Counted from the first letter of the stretch, positions 33,107-43,079 are shown. The stretch: DNA of 64,000 nt from Aequorivita sp. H23M31 (GCF_004022485.1 NZ_CP034951.1:124001-188000), one strand, 5' to 3'. Made by a program: numbers and translations. The notes: generated by a model from the letters alone, not told the origin.

Positions 33107-33544
33107 TCATCTCATTTATATTTAAAAACGAATTTTATTAGATATGGCAATTGGGGATGAAATAGTGAAGGTATCTTAAGTGTTAATTACTATGCCTAGA
33201 TTATCGTCCAAAGGTATTTGGTAATGGACAAGGAATTTAAATATGTACTAATGTACTAAAAAACTGGAATAATTGCGCTAACCGTTTGAATTGCATCATA
33301 ATACGGTAATAATGATGTACCGCGGTGTTTTGTCTTACAGAAAAATTTGAAAGCTTAATGTTAATTACTTACACTTCAGTTAACTTAAAAGAATAATTAT
33401 ATGCTGAATGACGTAATAGGGTAGAGGATTTTGAGACATAAGGCAAAATCAAATAATTTCACACCAGTTTTCGGTGAAATTTTGTTGCGATTTCTATTCT
33501 CCTTGGGTGTTATTTTACTCGATAATACCTTTATCTTTGCTTCT
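33107..33544. other. Intergenic gap with possible cvfB promoter
   Basis: No gene supported. TATCTTTG at 33532-33539 fits a -7 box just before the ATG at 33545, which would make the transcript nearly leaderless; a -33 element at normal distance is not clear. The frame upstream of 33545 is open but shows no family match, so I prefer the later start. Confidence 0.4.
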
Positions 33545-34375
33545 ATGATAAAATTGGGAGAACACAATACGCTTACCATCCTTCGAGAAACCGATCCGGG
33601 ATTATATTTGGGAGATGAGGAAGAAAATGTGGTGTTATTGCCGCATAAATATAAACCAGAAGAATACGAAATTGGTGATCAACTGGAAGTATTTGTCTAT
33701 CTGGATAATGAGGAACGGCCCATTGCAACTACTTTGGAACCGTTCTTACTTCTCAATACCTTCGGCTATTTACATTGCAGCGCGGTAACGGAATTCGGCG
33801 CCTTTATGGACTGGGGTCTGGAAAAACAACTTTTTGTGCCCTTTAAGGAACAGGCCCGCCCAATGAAACAGGGAAGCTGGTATATCGTGCGCTTATATCT
33901 GGATGAAAAAACAAACCGACTTGTAGGATCCAGCAAAACAAATCACTTTCTACAAAATAAAGAATTGACAGTTGAACCATTTGAGGAAGTGGAAATTCTC
34001 GTTACACATATTACCGAAAAGGGTGCAAACGCTATCGTCAATGGCGTACATACAGGATTGATATATATAGAAGATATTTTTGAGGATATTAGAAGTGGGG
34101 ATAAGATTAAAGCCTTTGTGAAAAACATACGCGAGGACAATAAAATTGATTTGGTATTGCAAAGGCCCGGCTATCGTAGTATTGAACCGAATGCCAACTA
34201 TATTAAAGAAGAACTTGAGGCGGCTGGTGGTTTTCTACCACTTCACGATAAAAGCGATCCCGAGACCATAAAAAACCAACTGGGAATGAGCAAAAAAAGT
34301 TTTAAAAAGGCCATTGGTACGCTCTACAAGGATAAGCAGATAATCATCAAGGAAGATGGAATAGAACTGAAATAG
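33545..34375 (+). CDS. cvfB: CvfB-type S1-like RNA-binding protein
   Basis: 276 residues from ATG 33545. Successive S1-like/OB domains are seen (LYLGDEEENVVLLPHKYKPE, LHCSAVTEFGAFMDWGLEKQ), followed by FVPFKEQ and a third domain (ANAIVNGVHTGLIYIEDIFE), and a C-terminal winged-helix part (NQLGMSKKSFKKAIGTLYKD) that is typical of CvfB/YitL proteins. In other bacteria CvfB binds RNA and affects virulence or stress genes. A terminator follows 40 bp after its stop. Confidence 0.88.
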   Translation: MIKLGEHNTLTILRETDPGLYLGDEEENVVLLPHKYKPEEYEIGDQLEVFVYLDNEERPIATTLEPFLLLNTFGYLHCSAVTEFGAFMDWGLEKQLFVPFKEQARPMKQGSWYIVRLYLDEKTNRLVGSSKTNHFLQNKELTVEPFEEVEILVTHITEKGANAIVNGVHTGLIYIEDIFEDIRSGDKIKAFVKNIREDNKIDLVLQRPGYRSIEPNANYIKEELEAAGGFLPLHDKSDPETIKNQLGMSKKSFKKAIGTLYKDKQIIIKEDGIELK

Positions 34376-34412
34376 GATTTATGGAATTCTGCATTTTTTA
34401 ATTAGAAATCAT

Positions 34413-34443
34413 AAAAAAACCACTCGATTTTGAGTGGTTTTTT
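34413..34443. terminator. Bidirectional rho-independent terminator
   Basis: AAAAAACCACTC, loop GATTTT, GAGTGGTTTTTT. It lies between the convergent CvfB-like and sodC genes, and the A-run/T-run symmetry serves both strands. Confidence 0.88.
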
Positions 34444-34464
34444 CGTATTTAGAATTAGAGATAG

Positions 34465-35058
34465 TTATTTTATTACTCCTCCGCAGGCAACTCTACCTCC
34501 GGCATTACCAGTGGGTTGCGATACAAAGTCGTCAGCATCTTGATGTACGATTACTGCCTTTCCAAGAATATCCTTGTTTTCATCACCGCATCCTATGCAC
34601 CATTCGTCTGTTGTCATAGTAATGGCTGCATATCCATTCTCATCTGCTTCGAGATTGCCAATATCTCCTTTATGATATCCATCCTTATCTCCCCATTTTC
34701 CATGTTTTTGATGGGTTGGGTTCCAATGTCCTCCTGCTGAGGATGCATCCGCAGCACTACAATCTGCTTTTTCATGGAGATGGATGGCGTGGGTTCCAGG
34801 CTTTAATCCAGTAAACTTTGCCTCAAGAGTTACCATTCCATTCTTTTCAGAAAAATGGGCTTCTCCCTCTGCTTTGCTATCGCTTTTTGGTTCCAACATA
34901 ACCGTTACCGTTTTAGGAGCTTGGCTTAGATTATGGTTGGAGGTTGTTTCTACGACCGTATCCTTGGTCTCGTTCAGATCGTCAGATTTTTTGTTGTCCT
35001 TGCAACCCACAAATGCAAAAATTAATGTGGCAGTGCATAAAAGTACTAGTTTTTTCAT
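34465..35058 (-). CDS. sodC: Cu/Zn superoxide dismutase, lipoprotein
   Basis: 197 residues. Signal peptide with lipobox FAFVGC, then a low-complexity linker and a full Cu/Zn SOD domain. Copper ligands in HAIHLHEKADC (HxH) and the shared His in SAGGHWNPTHQKHG; zinc ligands include the His residues of that loop and the Asp in GDIGNLEADENG; VIVHQDADDF holds the last copper His, and GNAGGRVACG carries the active-site Arg and a disulfide Cys. It would dismutate superoxide in the periplasm or at the outer membrane. Confidence 0.95.
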   Translation of the reverse strand: MKKLVLLCTATLIFAFVGCKDNKKSDDLNETKDTVVETTSNHNLSQAPKTVTVMLEPKSDSKAEGEAHFSEKNGMVTLEAKFTGLKPGTHAIHLHEKADCSAADASSAGGHWNPTHQKHGKWGDKDGYHKGDIGNLEADENGYAAITMTTDEWCIGCGDENKDILGKAVIVHQDADDFVSQPTGNAGGRVACGGVIK

Positions 35059-35452
35059 TGGTGTAATTGTTTGATGTTAACGTTGATTTAAGTAATTAAA
35101 GATAATATATGAAATTTCAATGCACAAGATTTTATTAAAATCTTAGCATAAGGGCGAGGGGTGTTTAGGGTTTGAGGTTCCAGGTTTTTGGTTTCAGCTT
35201 GCAGGTTACTGATTTCCGGCTGAAGGGTTTCTCCTCTTACGCCTAAGCTTCTCCGGGCAAAGGGCTGCAGGTTGCAGGTTTTAAATTCTTTGATTCTTTG
35301 TTCTATTATCAAATTTCTCTTTTATTGGTCCAGGTTTCTTCCCACTAAACTATCTTCGGCGGATAAGTGGGGCTTCCTACTAAAGCTTCTGCGGAAAAGT
35401 GGTTCTTCCTACTAAAGCTTCTGCGGAAAAGTGGTTCTTTTGTGCCAATTCT
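35059..35452. repeat. Intergenic tract with tandem 32-bp repeat
   Basis: A 32-bp unit starting CTTCCTACTAAAGCTTCTGC occurs twice in a row without change (35373-35404 and 35405-35436), preceded by a diverged copy (about 35337-35370). The rest is low-complexity text such as GCAGGTTGCAGGTT. A related phrase (CAAGCTTTAGCG, TTCCGCCGACGCTTTAGC) is seen near 860-925. No gene supported. Confidence 0.75.
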
Positions 35453-36667
35453 TCAATCCATTCTCTTAACCAACACCTGAATATTACTCGTCAGTGTTTT
35501 ATGAACTGGACATTTACTTCCTATTTCAATAAGACGGTGTTTTTGTTTTTCCGAAAGATTGCCTTCCAACTTAATTCCGACGGAGAAGGAATCGATTTTG
35601 GCGGAGGGATCTTCACAATTTTCACAATCGATGACGTGATCTTTGGAATAATCCACGTTTACGGTTACATTTTCAAGCTGCCATTCTTTTCTTCGGGCAT
35701 ACATCTGGATTGTTAATGCTGTACAAGCGGCAAGTCCTCCCGAGACATAATCGTATGGCGTGGGGCCATATTCATTCCCTCCAAACTTTGCCGGTTCATC
35801 AGCAATAAGCGAATGTCTACCTAATTTAAGTTGGGTCGTGAACTTTTGATCTCCGTCTAAGCTGGCCGCCACGTGACTATTGCTACGAAGTTCCTTTTCG
35901 TCAGGAATCTCAACATAGCGGGATGCCCAACTTGCAATTACCTTCCCTACATATTCCGAATCTTCTCTTTTCGAAAGCATGTGATCGGCCGTGTCGAGAG
36001 AAACAAAGCTCTTGGGATGTTTGGCTGCTTTATAAATATCTTCCGCGTTATTGATATTTACTATCTTATCCACAGGAGAATGGAGTATCAAAATCGCTTT
36101 GTTAAAACTCCCGACAATTTCTTGCAATGGCTTGTTTTTAAGGTCGTCCAGAAATTGCTTTTTAATAGTAAAATCCATTCCTCCCAAATTAATCTTTGCT
36201 TTTCCCTTTTCATTTATCTCGGATGTACTACTTCTCAGAAGATTTGTTAAGTGTGAAGGTTGACTTGGGGAGTTAATAACAGCCACAGCTTTGATGGAAG
36301 AAATCTGGGCAGCAGCAAAAATAGCAGCGGCTCCACCCAGAGAATGGCCTATAAGTAGGGTAGGAGCTTGATAATGTTTTTCTAGAAATTGGGACGCTTC
36401 TAAAAGATCAGCGACATTTCCTGAGAAGTTGGTATTTTCAAAATCGCCTTCGCTTTCGCCAAGCCCTGTAAAATCAAAGCGAAGAACACCAAAACCCTCT
36501 GCAATAAGAGCACGGCCGATATTTTTGATAGCGGTTAAATTTTTAGTACAAGTAAAACAATGGGCAAAAACTATAAGGTTGTGTGGTTTTCGATTTATGG
36601 GAAGTTCCAATCGCCCGGCAAGTTTTTCTTCGTTTTTATTTTTAAAAGTTACCTTCTCAATTTTCAT
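35453..36667 (-). CDS. Fusion protein: alpha/beta hydrolase + OsmC-family domain
   Basis: 404 residues. The N-terminal ~250 form an alpha/beta hydrolase: LIVFAHCFTC, LRFDFTGLGESEG and the nucleophile elbow GHSLGG (S109), with late Asp and His (DTADHML). The C-terminal ~140 are an OsmC/Ohr domain with the redox Cys in AACTALTIQMY and the second in KCPVHKTL, which reduce organic hydroperoxides in related proteins. This fusion is known in several bacteria. Its ATG overlaps the stop of the upstream lipid kinase gene by 4 bp (ATGA), so the two are translationally coupled. Confidence 0.9.
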   Translation of the reverse strand: MKIEKVTFKNKNEEKLAGRLELPINRKPHNLIVFAHCFTCTKNLTAIKNIGRALIAEGFGVLRFDFTGLGESEGDFENTNFSGNVADLLEASQFLEKHYQAPTLLIGHSLGGAAAIFAAAQISSIKAVAVINSPSQPSHLTNLLRSSTSEINEKGKAKINLGGMDFTIKKQFLDDLKNKPLQEIVGSFNKAILILHSPVDKIVNINNAEDIYKAAKHPKSFVSLDTADHMLSKREDSEYVGKVIASWASRYVEIPDEKELRSNSHVAASLDGDQKFTTQLKLGRHSLIADEPAKFGGNEYGPTPYDYVSGGLAACTALTIQMYARRKEWQLENVTVNVDYSKDHVIDCENCEDPSAKIDSFSVGIKLEGNLSEKQKHRLIEIGSKCPVHKTLTSNIQVLVKRMD

Positions 36668-37578
36668 AAGTGTTGTTCTTTTTTATGCAATTCCAAATAG
36701 GCCTGAGGAACCGCGATTGTGAGGCTCTCTTTTTCAATAAGGACTTCGGCAGATTCTATTTCACCCATAAATTCCCCATCAATTTGAAAAGGAACTTTTG
36801 CTTTGTTCTTTATCGTAGCTTTATCAGTGGAAATAACGCTGACAAAATCGGGCGACATTTCGGGCTTTTCTTGTGCGGTCTTTAATATTTCGATGAAATC
36901 TAGATTCTTAAAAACCAATATTTCAAATTTCCCATCATTTATTTTTCCGTCGGGATTAATGTTAGCACCTGTTCCGAATTTGTTCGCATTTGCTATCGCA
37001 AGTAAGATACCTGTTTTCTTTTCAATTCCCTGTGCGGTTTCAATTTCGAATTCAAAGGGATAATCGCTATTAAAAATTGTAGGAATGGATTGTAAAAAAT
37101 AACCCAGTTTTCCCCGAATGCCAGAATTCTCATAATTTTTAACCAGCTCTGCATTTATTCCTAAATCGGCAATGTGAAGACAGAGTTTGTTATTTATAAA
37201 AATGATATCCATTTTCATAATATTATCCGATAAGGCGACATCAATTTGTTGTGGAACTTCTGTTGGCAGGCCTATATTCACAGCCATGCCATTGGCCGAT
37301 CCTGCAGGAATAATCCCAAGACATATTTCTTTTTGATGTATGCATTGGGCCACCAATGAAACGGTGCCATCTCCACCAATAACCAAAACCCTGTAGGGAT
37401 TATCTTCGTTAATTATTCGGTCTATTGCGGCTTTATCACCTTCACCGGTAGTTTTGTAAACCTCCAGAGAGAAATTTCTGCTTTTTATTTCAGAACAGAC
37501 CAATTCTATAATATTATCCTTATCATTATCTCCCGCGATAGGATTTACCACTACTAGAATTACATTTTCCGATTTCAT
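36664..37578 (-). CDS. Diacylglycerol/lipid kinase (YegS/DagK type)
   Basis: 304 residues with the DAGK catalytic signature VLVIGGDGTVSLV, N-terminal VVVNPIAGDND and GIIPAGSANGMA; the C-terminal beta domain contains NDGKFEILVF and FQIDGEFMGEIE. It would phosphorylate diacylglycerol or a related lipid at the inner membrane using ATP. It starts 50 bp from the divergent App1-type phosphatase gene, which may reverse the reaction, and its last codons overlap the hydrolase-OsmC gene. Confidence 0.88.
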   Translation of the reverse strand: MKSENVILVVVNPIAGDNDKDNIIELVCSEIKSRNFSLEVYKTTGEGDKAAIDRIINEDNPYRVLVIGGDGTVSLVAQCIHQKEICLGIIPAGSANGMAVNIGLPTEVPQQIDVALSDNIMKMDIIFINNKLCLHIADLGINAELVKNYENSGIRGKLGYFLQSIPTIFNSDYPFEFEIETAQGIEKKTGILLAIANANKFGTGANINPDGKINDGKFEILVFKNLDFIEILKTAQEKPEMSPDFVSVISTDKATIKNKAKVPFQIDGEFMGEIESAEVLIEKESLTIAVPQAYLELHKKEQHL

Positions 37579-37628
37579 TAGTAAAATTTGAAATTAAAAT
37601 TAAGTAATTTGGAAAGCATAAATCGTTA

Positions 37629-38609
37629 ATGAACTCTCAATTGGTTAAACTCGATCTCAAATTATACCGTGGCTATGTTAATAAGGAGGAGTTGGTTGTT
37701 TTTGGTCATGTGTTCAAATCTTGGTCGCCAGATCATTATAGAATGGATAGGCGCGGCATACGGCATGCCGTCTCTATTATCCATATGTTTCGAATAAAAC
37801 CGCAGAAGAATGTGGCAGTGACCTTGAAATTCAAAAATTTAGAGGTAACCACTAAAACTCTCGATGATGGTTATTTCCGTTTTACCATTCCTTATGAAGA
37901 AAATCTTGAATCCGGTTGGCATCCCTTTCAGGTAATTTGTAAAGTTTATGATTTTGGCATAGTGGAATGTTCAGAGCTTTTAAAGCCTTATGAGAGTAAA
38001 GTAGGTGTGATTTCAGATATCGATGATACTTTTTTGGTCTCGCACAGTAATAATTTCTTTAAGAAACTGTACGTGCTCTTGCTGAAAAATATAAATAAGA
38101 GGAAGGTTTTTGAGGATGTGGTGCCGCATTATCAAAGTTTAAGTCGGGCAGGGCAGGAGAGTGAGGAAGCCTCAAATTCATTCTTTTATGTCTCTAGCAG
38201 TGAATGGAATTTGTATGAATTTATAGATTCTTTTATTCGAATCCACGAACTTCCAAAGGGTGTTCTCAAGTTGAAAAAGATAAAGACTGGAATTTCAGAT
38301 TTCCTATTTACAGGTCGGGGCAGCCACGATCATAAATTTGAAAAAATAAAGGATATTATAGGCTTTTATCCGCGTTTGAATTATGTATTATTGGGTGATG
38401 ATTCACAAAAGGATCCTTATTTATATGAAAGGGTAGTCAAAATATTCCCCCAAAATATTAAGGCGATTTATATTCGCCAGACGGGCCACGGAAGGAAAAA
38501 GAAGGTTGAAAATGTTCTAAGGAATATAGAATCGATGAACGTGGCAGTTTGTTATTTTAAAAGTAGCAGTGAGGCAATTGCCCATTCCGAAAGAATTGGG
38601 ATTACATAA
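37629..38609 (+). CDS. App1-type (DUF2183) phosphatidate phosphatase
   Basis: 326 residues. The HAD-like catalytic motif DIDDTFLVS matches the DxDxT motif of App1/DUF2183 phosphatases; later motifs include FYVSSSEWNLYEF and YVLLGDDSQKDPYLY. The N-terminal ~120 residues are a beta domain (AVTLKFKNLEVTTKTLDDGY). In yeast App1 removes phosphate from phosphatidic acid. The divergent neighbour is a lipid kinase, so the pair may balance diacylglycerol and phosphatidate; that link is inference. Confidence 0.88.
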   Translation: MNSQLVKLDLKLYRGYVNKEELVVFGHVFKSWSPDHYRMDRRGIRHAVSIIHMFRIKPQKNVAVTLKFKNLEVTTKTLDDGYFRFTIPYEENLESGWHPFQVICKVYDFGIVECSELLKPYESKVGVISDIDDTFLVSHSNNFFKKLYVLLLKNINKRKVFEDVVPHYQSLSRAGQESEEASNSFFYVSSSEWNLYEFIDSFIRIHELPKGVLKLKKIKTGISDFLFTGRGSHDHKFEKIKDIIGFYPRLNYVLLGDDSQKDPYLYERVVKIFPQNIKAIYIRQTGHGRKKKVENVLRNIESMNVAVCYFKSSSEAIAHSERIGIT

Positions 38610-38731
38610 AACAAAGAAACCGACACAAAGAGGGCTTTTTATAATCTTTACAGCATTTAATATTAGTGTTAATTTTGCTGGTTAAGATTGAAATAAAAAA
38701 TCCAGTTTAGGTCGGCTTCTCCTTTCAATTA

Positions 38732-39256
38732 CTATTCTCTCTTCCTATATCTATCCTTGTCAAATTCTTCTCTTTCATAAAAGGAATCATCTTCATAAAT
38801 AGTATCCGGCGGAATATTATCGCGATGATATGAATCAAACACCGCTCTTTCATATTCTCGGTTCACTGGATAATTGGCATTAAACCTTTTGGTTCCTGCA
38901 AAGGTTCTGTGATTTATCGCTTGGGCGTGTACAACTTTGTTATCAGTATCAATACTCACCATACCTATGGGAACGATTACGTGGTTTTCTCCATCTTTAT
39001 TTATGAATTCACGTATTTCCGCATGTGTAGGTCTGGCATAGGGATCGTGGTTTAAATCGATAACGGAATGGTCTACTTCTACGTCTAGATAAACAACGCG
39101 CCTTGCTGCTTTATTTACCAAGAGATTGTCAACCTTTCCTATTACCCGGTTATCGGCATCCCGAACCGTCCAACTACGTACATCCGGATCATCATCAGCT
39201 ACTTTATAATCGGATAGCTCATCAAGTTTATATAAATGTTTTTCTTCTTTTTCCAT
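38732..39256 (-). CDS. PRC-barrel domain protein
   Basis: 174 residues. An N-terminal PRC-barrel (VRSWTVRDADNRVIGKVDNL, LVNKAARRVVYLDVEVD) and a second, related half (HVIVPIGMVSIDTDNKVVHA) resemble the H-subunit-like proteins found outside photosynthetic bacteria, often induced by stress. The tail is rich in Tyr, Asp and Arg. It follows the membrane-anchored gene upstream by 11 bp and is probably in the same operon. Confidence 0.85.
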   Translation of the reverse strand: MEKEEKHLYKLDELSDYKVADDDPDVRSWTVRDADNRVIGKVDNLLVNKAARRVVYLDVEVDHSVIDLNHDPYARPTHAEIREFINKDGENHVIVPIGMVSIDTDNKVVHAQAINHRTFAGTKRFNANYPVNREYERAVFDSYHRDNIPPDTIYEDDSFYEREEFDKDRYRKRE

Positions 39257-39267
39257 AATTTAATTTT

Positions 39268-39930
39268 TTATCGGTTATCTGTATTATCGTTCATATTTTG
39301 TAAAAGCCTAGCGGACTTGTCAAAGAAGGCGTCTATGCTGGCTGTCTGTGTATCCAGGGTTTTGGTTCCATCAATTCCAGAAGCAGCTGTTTGTACTTCT
39401 TTATAATTATCTGATAGATTGTCATTAACTTTTTCCTGAATTGTTTTCAACGCTTTGGAAATTTCATCCGCTGCTTTTTTGGCGTTGTCTGCTTTCGTAT
39501 TGGTATCCGGATCATTAGTAAGATTTTCAGCGCTGTTCATTGCCGCAGAGATGTTGTTAGTTACATCTACCGAGTCAATTTCGGCTTGTCGCTTTACCGC
39601 GGTAATTAATTTAAAGAATGCGGTTCGATAAAAACCTCTATCGGAGTCTCTAGTGTCAAGATTATCTACATATCTGAAATAATCGGCAAATGCTTCTTCA
39701 TTTCGAACGGTACCATAAGTTCCCGTATAAAGTGTAGTTTCCTCCATTCGATTGGTGTCTTGATAAGGTTCGTTCACCTGCGAAATGGTATCGCGCACTA
39801 TTACGTCATCGGTACGATCAAGGTTCGCATCATTTCGGTACCAAAAGAAATAAACAATCAGAAGAATGATTACTACCAACAAGACCCATGGCCAGATTGG
39901 TTTTTTCTTTTCAATTTTAATTTCTGCCAT
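39268..39930 (-). CDS. Membrane-anchored protein of unknown function
   Basis: 220 residues with a short basic start (MAEIKIEKKKPIWPW) and one membrane helix (VLLVVIILLIVYFFWY), the rest outside the cytoplasm and mostly helical (SAENLTNDPDTNTKADNAKK, AADEISKALKTIQEKVNDNL). It is the first gene of a probable two-gene operon with the PRC-barrel protein; both are acidic and may act together in envelope stress. Family not recognised. Confidence 0.75.
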   Translation of the reverse strand: MAEIKIEKKKPIWPWVLLVVIILLIVYFFWYRNDANLDRTDDVIVRDTISQVNEPYQDTNRMEETTLYTGTYGTVRNEEAFADYFRYVDNLDTRDSDRGFYRTAFFKLITAVKRQAEIDSVDVTNNISAAMNSAENLTNDPDTNTKADNAKKAADEISKALKTIQEKVNDNLSDNYKEVQTAASGIDGTKTLDTQTASIDAFFDKSARLLQNMNDNTDNR

Positions 39931-40130
39931 AATTTTTGTTTTTAAGGTTGATTATTTTGTTAGCAATAAAATTAAATAACTCATTTTAGAAATCTGCCCA
40001 AGGTATTGTTAATGAATCAGTTAAAAAATTATTAAAAAATAAACCCGAAATTTTGACTAGCGGTCTGGATTTGGTATTAGTTTAACGTTTGTACTTTTAT
40101 TCTAAACAGAGATTGTATTAATTTTAAAAA

Positions 40131-41252
40131 ATGGATCAAAAAACAATTAATAGCGGATTCGTATTTACCAAACACATTGCTGAGGAACAATCTCCTTTTG
40201 AGCGTCTCTTCGATATTTTTCAAGAACTGATAACCCATACTTCTGGAGATTTTGAAGAGGCTATGGATTGGCTGAAACAATTGGATGAGGAATATAATTT
40301 GACTACTGAAGATTATACACTCGATGATTTTGTGGAGGATCTGAAAAAGAAGGGTTATTTGCGGGAAGAAATTGACCCCGATGGAAAAAATGGACTGGTC
40401 ATTACTGAAAAAACCGAAAGGGCACTTCGGAAAAAGGCATTGGAACAAATTTTTGGAAAATTGCGAAAAAGTGGTGCCGGAAATCACCGAACAAAATATA
40501 CGGGGATTGGAGATGAACGGGCGGGGGAATTTAGAAATTTCCGTTTTGGAGATTCTCTGGACAAAATTTCAATGACCGAAAGCCTTAAAAACGCACAGAT
40601 AAATCACGGAATTGGAGATTTTATCCTTTCTGAGAACGACCTGGTGGTTGAGGAAACCATGTATAAAACCCAGATGAGTACTGTCCTGATGATAGATATC
40701 AGTCATAGTATGATTCTTTATGGTGAAGATAGGATAACCCCTGCCAAGAAAGTTGCAATGGCTCTTTCCGAATTTATCTCCACTCGCTATCCCAAAGATA
40801 CCTTGGATATTCTTGTCTTTGGAAATGATGCTTGGCCAATACAAATAAAGGATTTGCCTTATTTAAAAGTTGGACCTTACCACACCAACACTGTTGCGGG
40901 TCTTCAACTTGCTATGGATATGCTTCGGCGAAAAAGGAATACCAACAAACAAATATTTATGATCACAGATGGCAAGCCAAGTTGTATGCAACTGCCCGAC
41001 GGTCAATATTATAAAAACAGTATGGGTCTTGATCCTCATATAGTCGAAAAATGCTATGCTATGGCGGCACAAGCGAGAAAATTGCACATTCCTATTACCA
41101 CCTTTATGATAGCCGAAGATCCTTATTTAATGCAATTTGTGGAACACTTTACAGCTGCCAACAAAGGGAAGGCGTTTTATACGGGTCTAAAGGGTTTGGG
41201 AGAAATGATATTTAGTGATTACGAAACGAACCGAACAAAACGAATACGGTAA
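40131..41252 (+). CDS. VWA-domain protein (chelatase/MoxR-partner type)
   Basis: 373 residues. The C-terminal half is a von Willebrand A domain with an intact metal site DISHS (189-193) in VLMIDISHSMILYG, then a Thr/Asp pair (NTVAGLQLAMDM, MITDGKPS). The N-terminal half is charged and helical. The AAA ATPase gene 86 bp downstream completes a BchD/BchI-like pair: such VWA and AAA proteins work together to remodel or metallate partner proteins. Substrate unknown. Confidence 0.87.
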   Translation: MDQKTINSGFVFTKHIAEEQSPFERLFDIFQELITHTSGDFEEAMDWLKQLDEEYNLTTEDYTLDDFVEDLKKKGYLREEIDPDGKNGLVITEKTERALRKKALEQIFGKLRKSGAGNHRTKYTGIGDERAGEFRNFRFGDSLDKISMTESLKNAQINHGIGDFILSENDLVVEETMYKTQMSTVLMIDISHSMILYGEDRITPAKKVAMALSEFISTRYPKDTLDILVFGNDAWPIQIKDLPYLKVGPYHTNTVAGLQLAMDMLRRKRNTNKQIFMITDGKPSCMQLPDGQYYKNSMGLDPHIVEKCYAMAAQARKLHIPITTFMIAEDPYLMQFVEHFTAANKGKAFYTGLKGLGEMIFSDYETNRTKRIR

Positions 41253-41338
41253 ATTTCAAATAAAAAAGAACAGAGAAGAGAGAATAGAGAATGACATTTC
41301 TTTTCTCTTTCTACTTTTCTCTTAATAGCAAAAAACTT

Positions 41339-42802
41339 ATGAAAATAGAAAATATCAAAACTTTTGGTGAACTTAAGGAGTCGGGGTACGAGTCAAAGTC
41401 TATAAAGGATGAATTGCGTAGGAATCTACTCCAGAAAATAATGAAAAAAGAACCTTCGTTCGTCGGGATTCACGGATACGAACTTACCGTAATTCCCGAA
41501 CTGGAGCACGCAATTCTCTCCAAGCATAATATTAATCTCTTAGGTCTTCGTGGCCAGGCCAAAACCCGATTGGCGCGACAGATGGTTGGGCTTTTGGATG
41601 AATATATACCTATAGTGGAGGGGAGTGAGATAAACGATGATCCCTTCAAACCCATTTCACGCTACGCCAAAAATTTAATGATGGAGAAAGGTGATAATAC
41701 ACCTATCAGTTGGCTGCATCGTGATGATAGATTTTTTGAAAAGTTGGCTACACCAGATGTTACCGTAGCAGATATAATTGGCGATGTTGATCCCATAAAA
41801 GCAGCGAACTTAAAATTGAGCTATGCCGACGACCGCGTAATCCACTTTGGTATGATTCCACGAAGTAACCGCTGCATTTTTGTTATAAATGAATTACCAG
41901 ATCTTCAGCCGCGCATCCAGGTTGCCCTCTTTAATATATTGCAGGAAGGCGATGTGCAGATCAGGGGATTTGCAGTTAGATTGCCATTGGATATCCAATT
42001 TGTCTTTACGGCAAACCCTGAAGATTATACCAATCGTGGCAGTATCGTTACACCTTTAAAAGATCGAATTGGTTCTCAAATATTAACTCATTATCCCGAG
42101 GATATTGAAACCGCTCGGTCTATAACAGATCAAGAAACAGCTGAGGCATCGAGGACAAAATCCAATATTTATGTGCCGGATCTGGCCAAGGATATATTGG
42201 AACAAATTAGTTTCGAAGCGCGAGAAAATGTTTTTATAGATTCAAAAAGTGGTGTCAGCGCACGGATGAGTATCACGGCTTTTGAGAATTTGTTAAGTAC
42301 TGCGGAAAGGAGGGCCCTGCAGAATGGAGACGAGAAAACCACCGTTCGTTTGGGAGATTTTGTTGGTATAATCCCAGCAATTACTGGGAAGGTGGAATTG
42401 GTTTATGAAGGAGAGCAAGAAGGTGTTTCGCAAGTGGCACAGCAACTTATTGCCGATGCGGTAAGTAGTATCTTCTTTGAGAAGTTTCCAAAAATAGAAA
42501 AACTCACCAAACAAGGTGACGTCGATCCTTATGTGGAAATCGTTGCTTGGTTTTTTGAAGAGAATGATTTTGAGTTGCTGGATTCTTTTACGGATGAGGA
42601 TTATCAAAATGCATTGGATAGGATAATACCCCTTCAACAACTGGTAGAAAAATATCAGCCTGAGATACCTAAAAAAGATAAATATTTTCTTAAGGAAGTG
42701 ATTCTTTGGGCTCTTTCTGAAAATAAAAAGCTGAGCAAGTTCAGTTTAGGAAATGGAACGCATTTTAGGGATTTATACGGCAGTTATATTGATGGACTTT
42801 AA
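41339..42802 (+). CDS. AAA+ ATPase of magnesium chelatase/MoxR type
   Basis: 487 residues from ATG 41339 (MKIENIKTFG); the open frame begins earlier, but that part is low-complexity. The nucleotide-binding loop reads GLRGQAKTR (69-77), with Ala where Walker A normally has Gly, and Walker B reads CIFVINELPDL, with Asn for Asp. The text after it (VQIRGFAVRLPLDIQFVFTA, NPEDYTNRG, TPLKDRIGSQ) is characteristic of this chelatase-like subgroup, where NELPDL appears usual. Works with the VWA protein upstream. Confidence 0.85.
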   Translation: MKIENIKTFGELKESGYESKSIKDELRRNLLQKIMKKEPSFVGIHGYELTVIPELEHAILSKHNINLLGLRGQAKTRLARQMVGLLDEYIPIVEGSEINDDPFKPISRYAKNLMMEKGDNTPISWLHRDDRFFEKLATPDVTVADIIGDVDPIKAANLKLSYADDRVIHFGMIPRSNRCIFVINELPDLQPRIQVALFNILQEGDVQIRGFAVRLPLDIQFVFTANPEDYTNRGSIVTPLKDRIGSQILTHYPEDIETARSITDQETAEASRTKSNIYVPDLAKDILEQISFEARENVFIDSKSGVSARMSITAFENLLSTAERRALQNGDEKTTVRLGDFVGIIPAITGKVELVYEGEQEGVSQVAQQLIADAVSSIFFEKFPKIEKLTKQGDVDPYVEIVAWFFEENDFELLDSFTDEDYQNALDRIIPLQQLVEKYQPEIPKKDKYFLKEVILWALSENKKLSKFSLGNGTHFRDLYGSYIDGL

Positions 42803-42924
42803 TGTTGGATGGTTAGAGAGGAGTACGTCCCTGATATGATTATCCCCAAGAATCTGTTGGAAAATATATATTAGGGACTTGTTTCCTGTCGGTGTTCGTG
42901 AATTTTGTTTTAGGGATTAAAGTT

Positions 42925-43040
42925 CTAAATTTCCAGCACCTAGCACCTCGCAGCCACCATCTAGCACCCTGCATCTAGCTCCCAGCATCCAACATCTAGC
43001 ATCTAGCACCCAGCATCTAGCACCTAACATCTAAAAATCC
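42925..43040. repeat. Low-complexity tandem tract (CAGCATCTAGCACC-like)
   Basis: Ten or more imperfect copies of 7-14 bp phrases such as AGCATCTAGCACC and CAGCACCTAGCACC, between the convergent AAA ATPase and amidohydrolase genes. No gene supported. Confidence 0.8.
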
Positions 43041-43079
43041 ACCCTCGAACCCCAACCTCTACCAACCACCATCTAAAAA

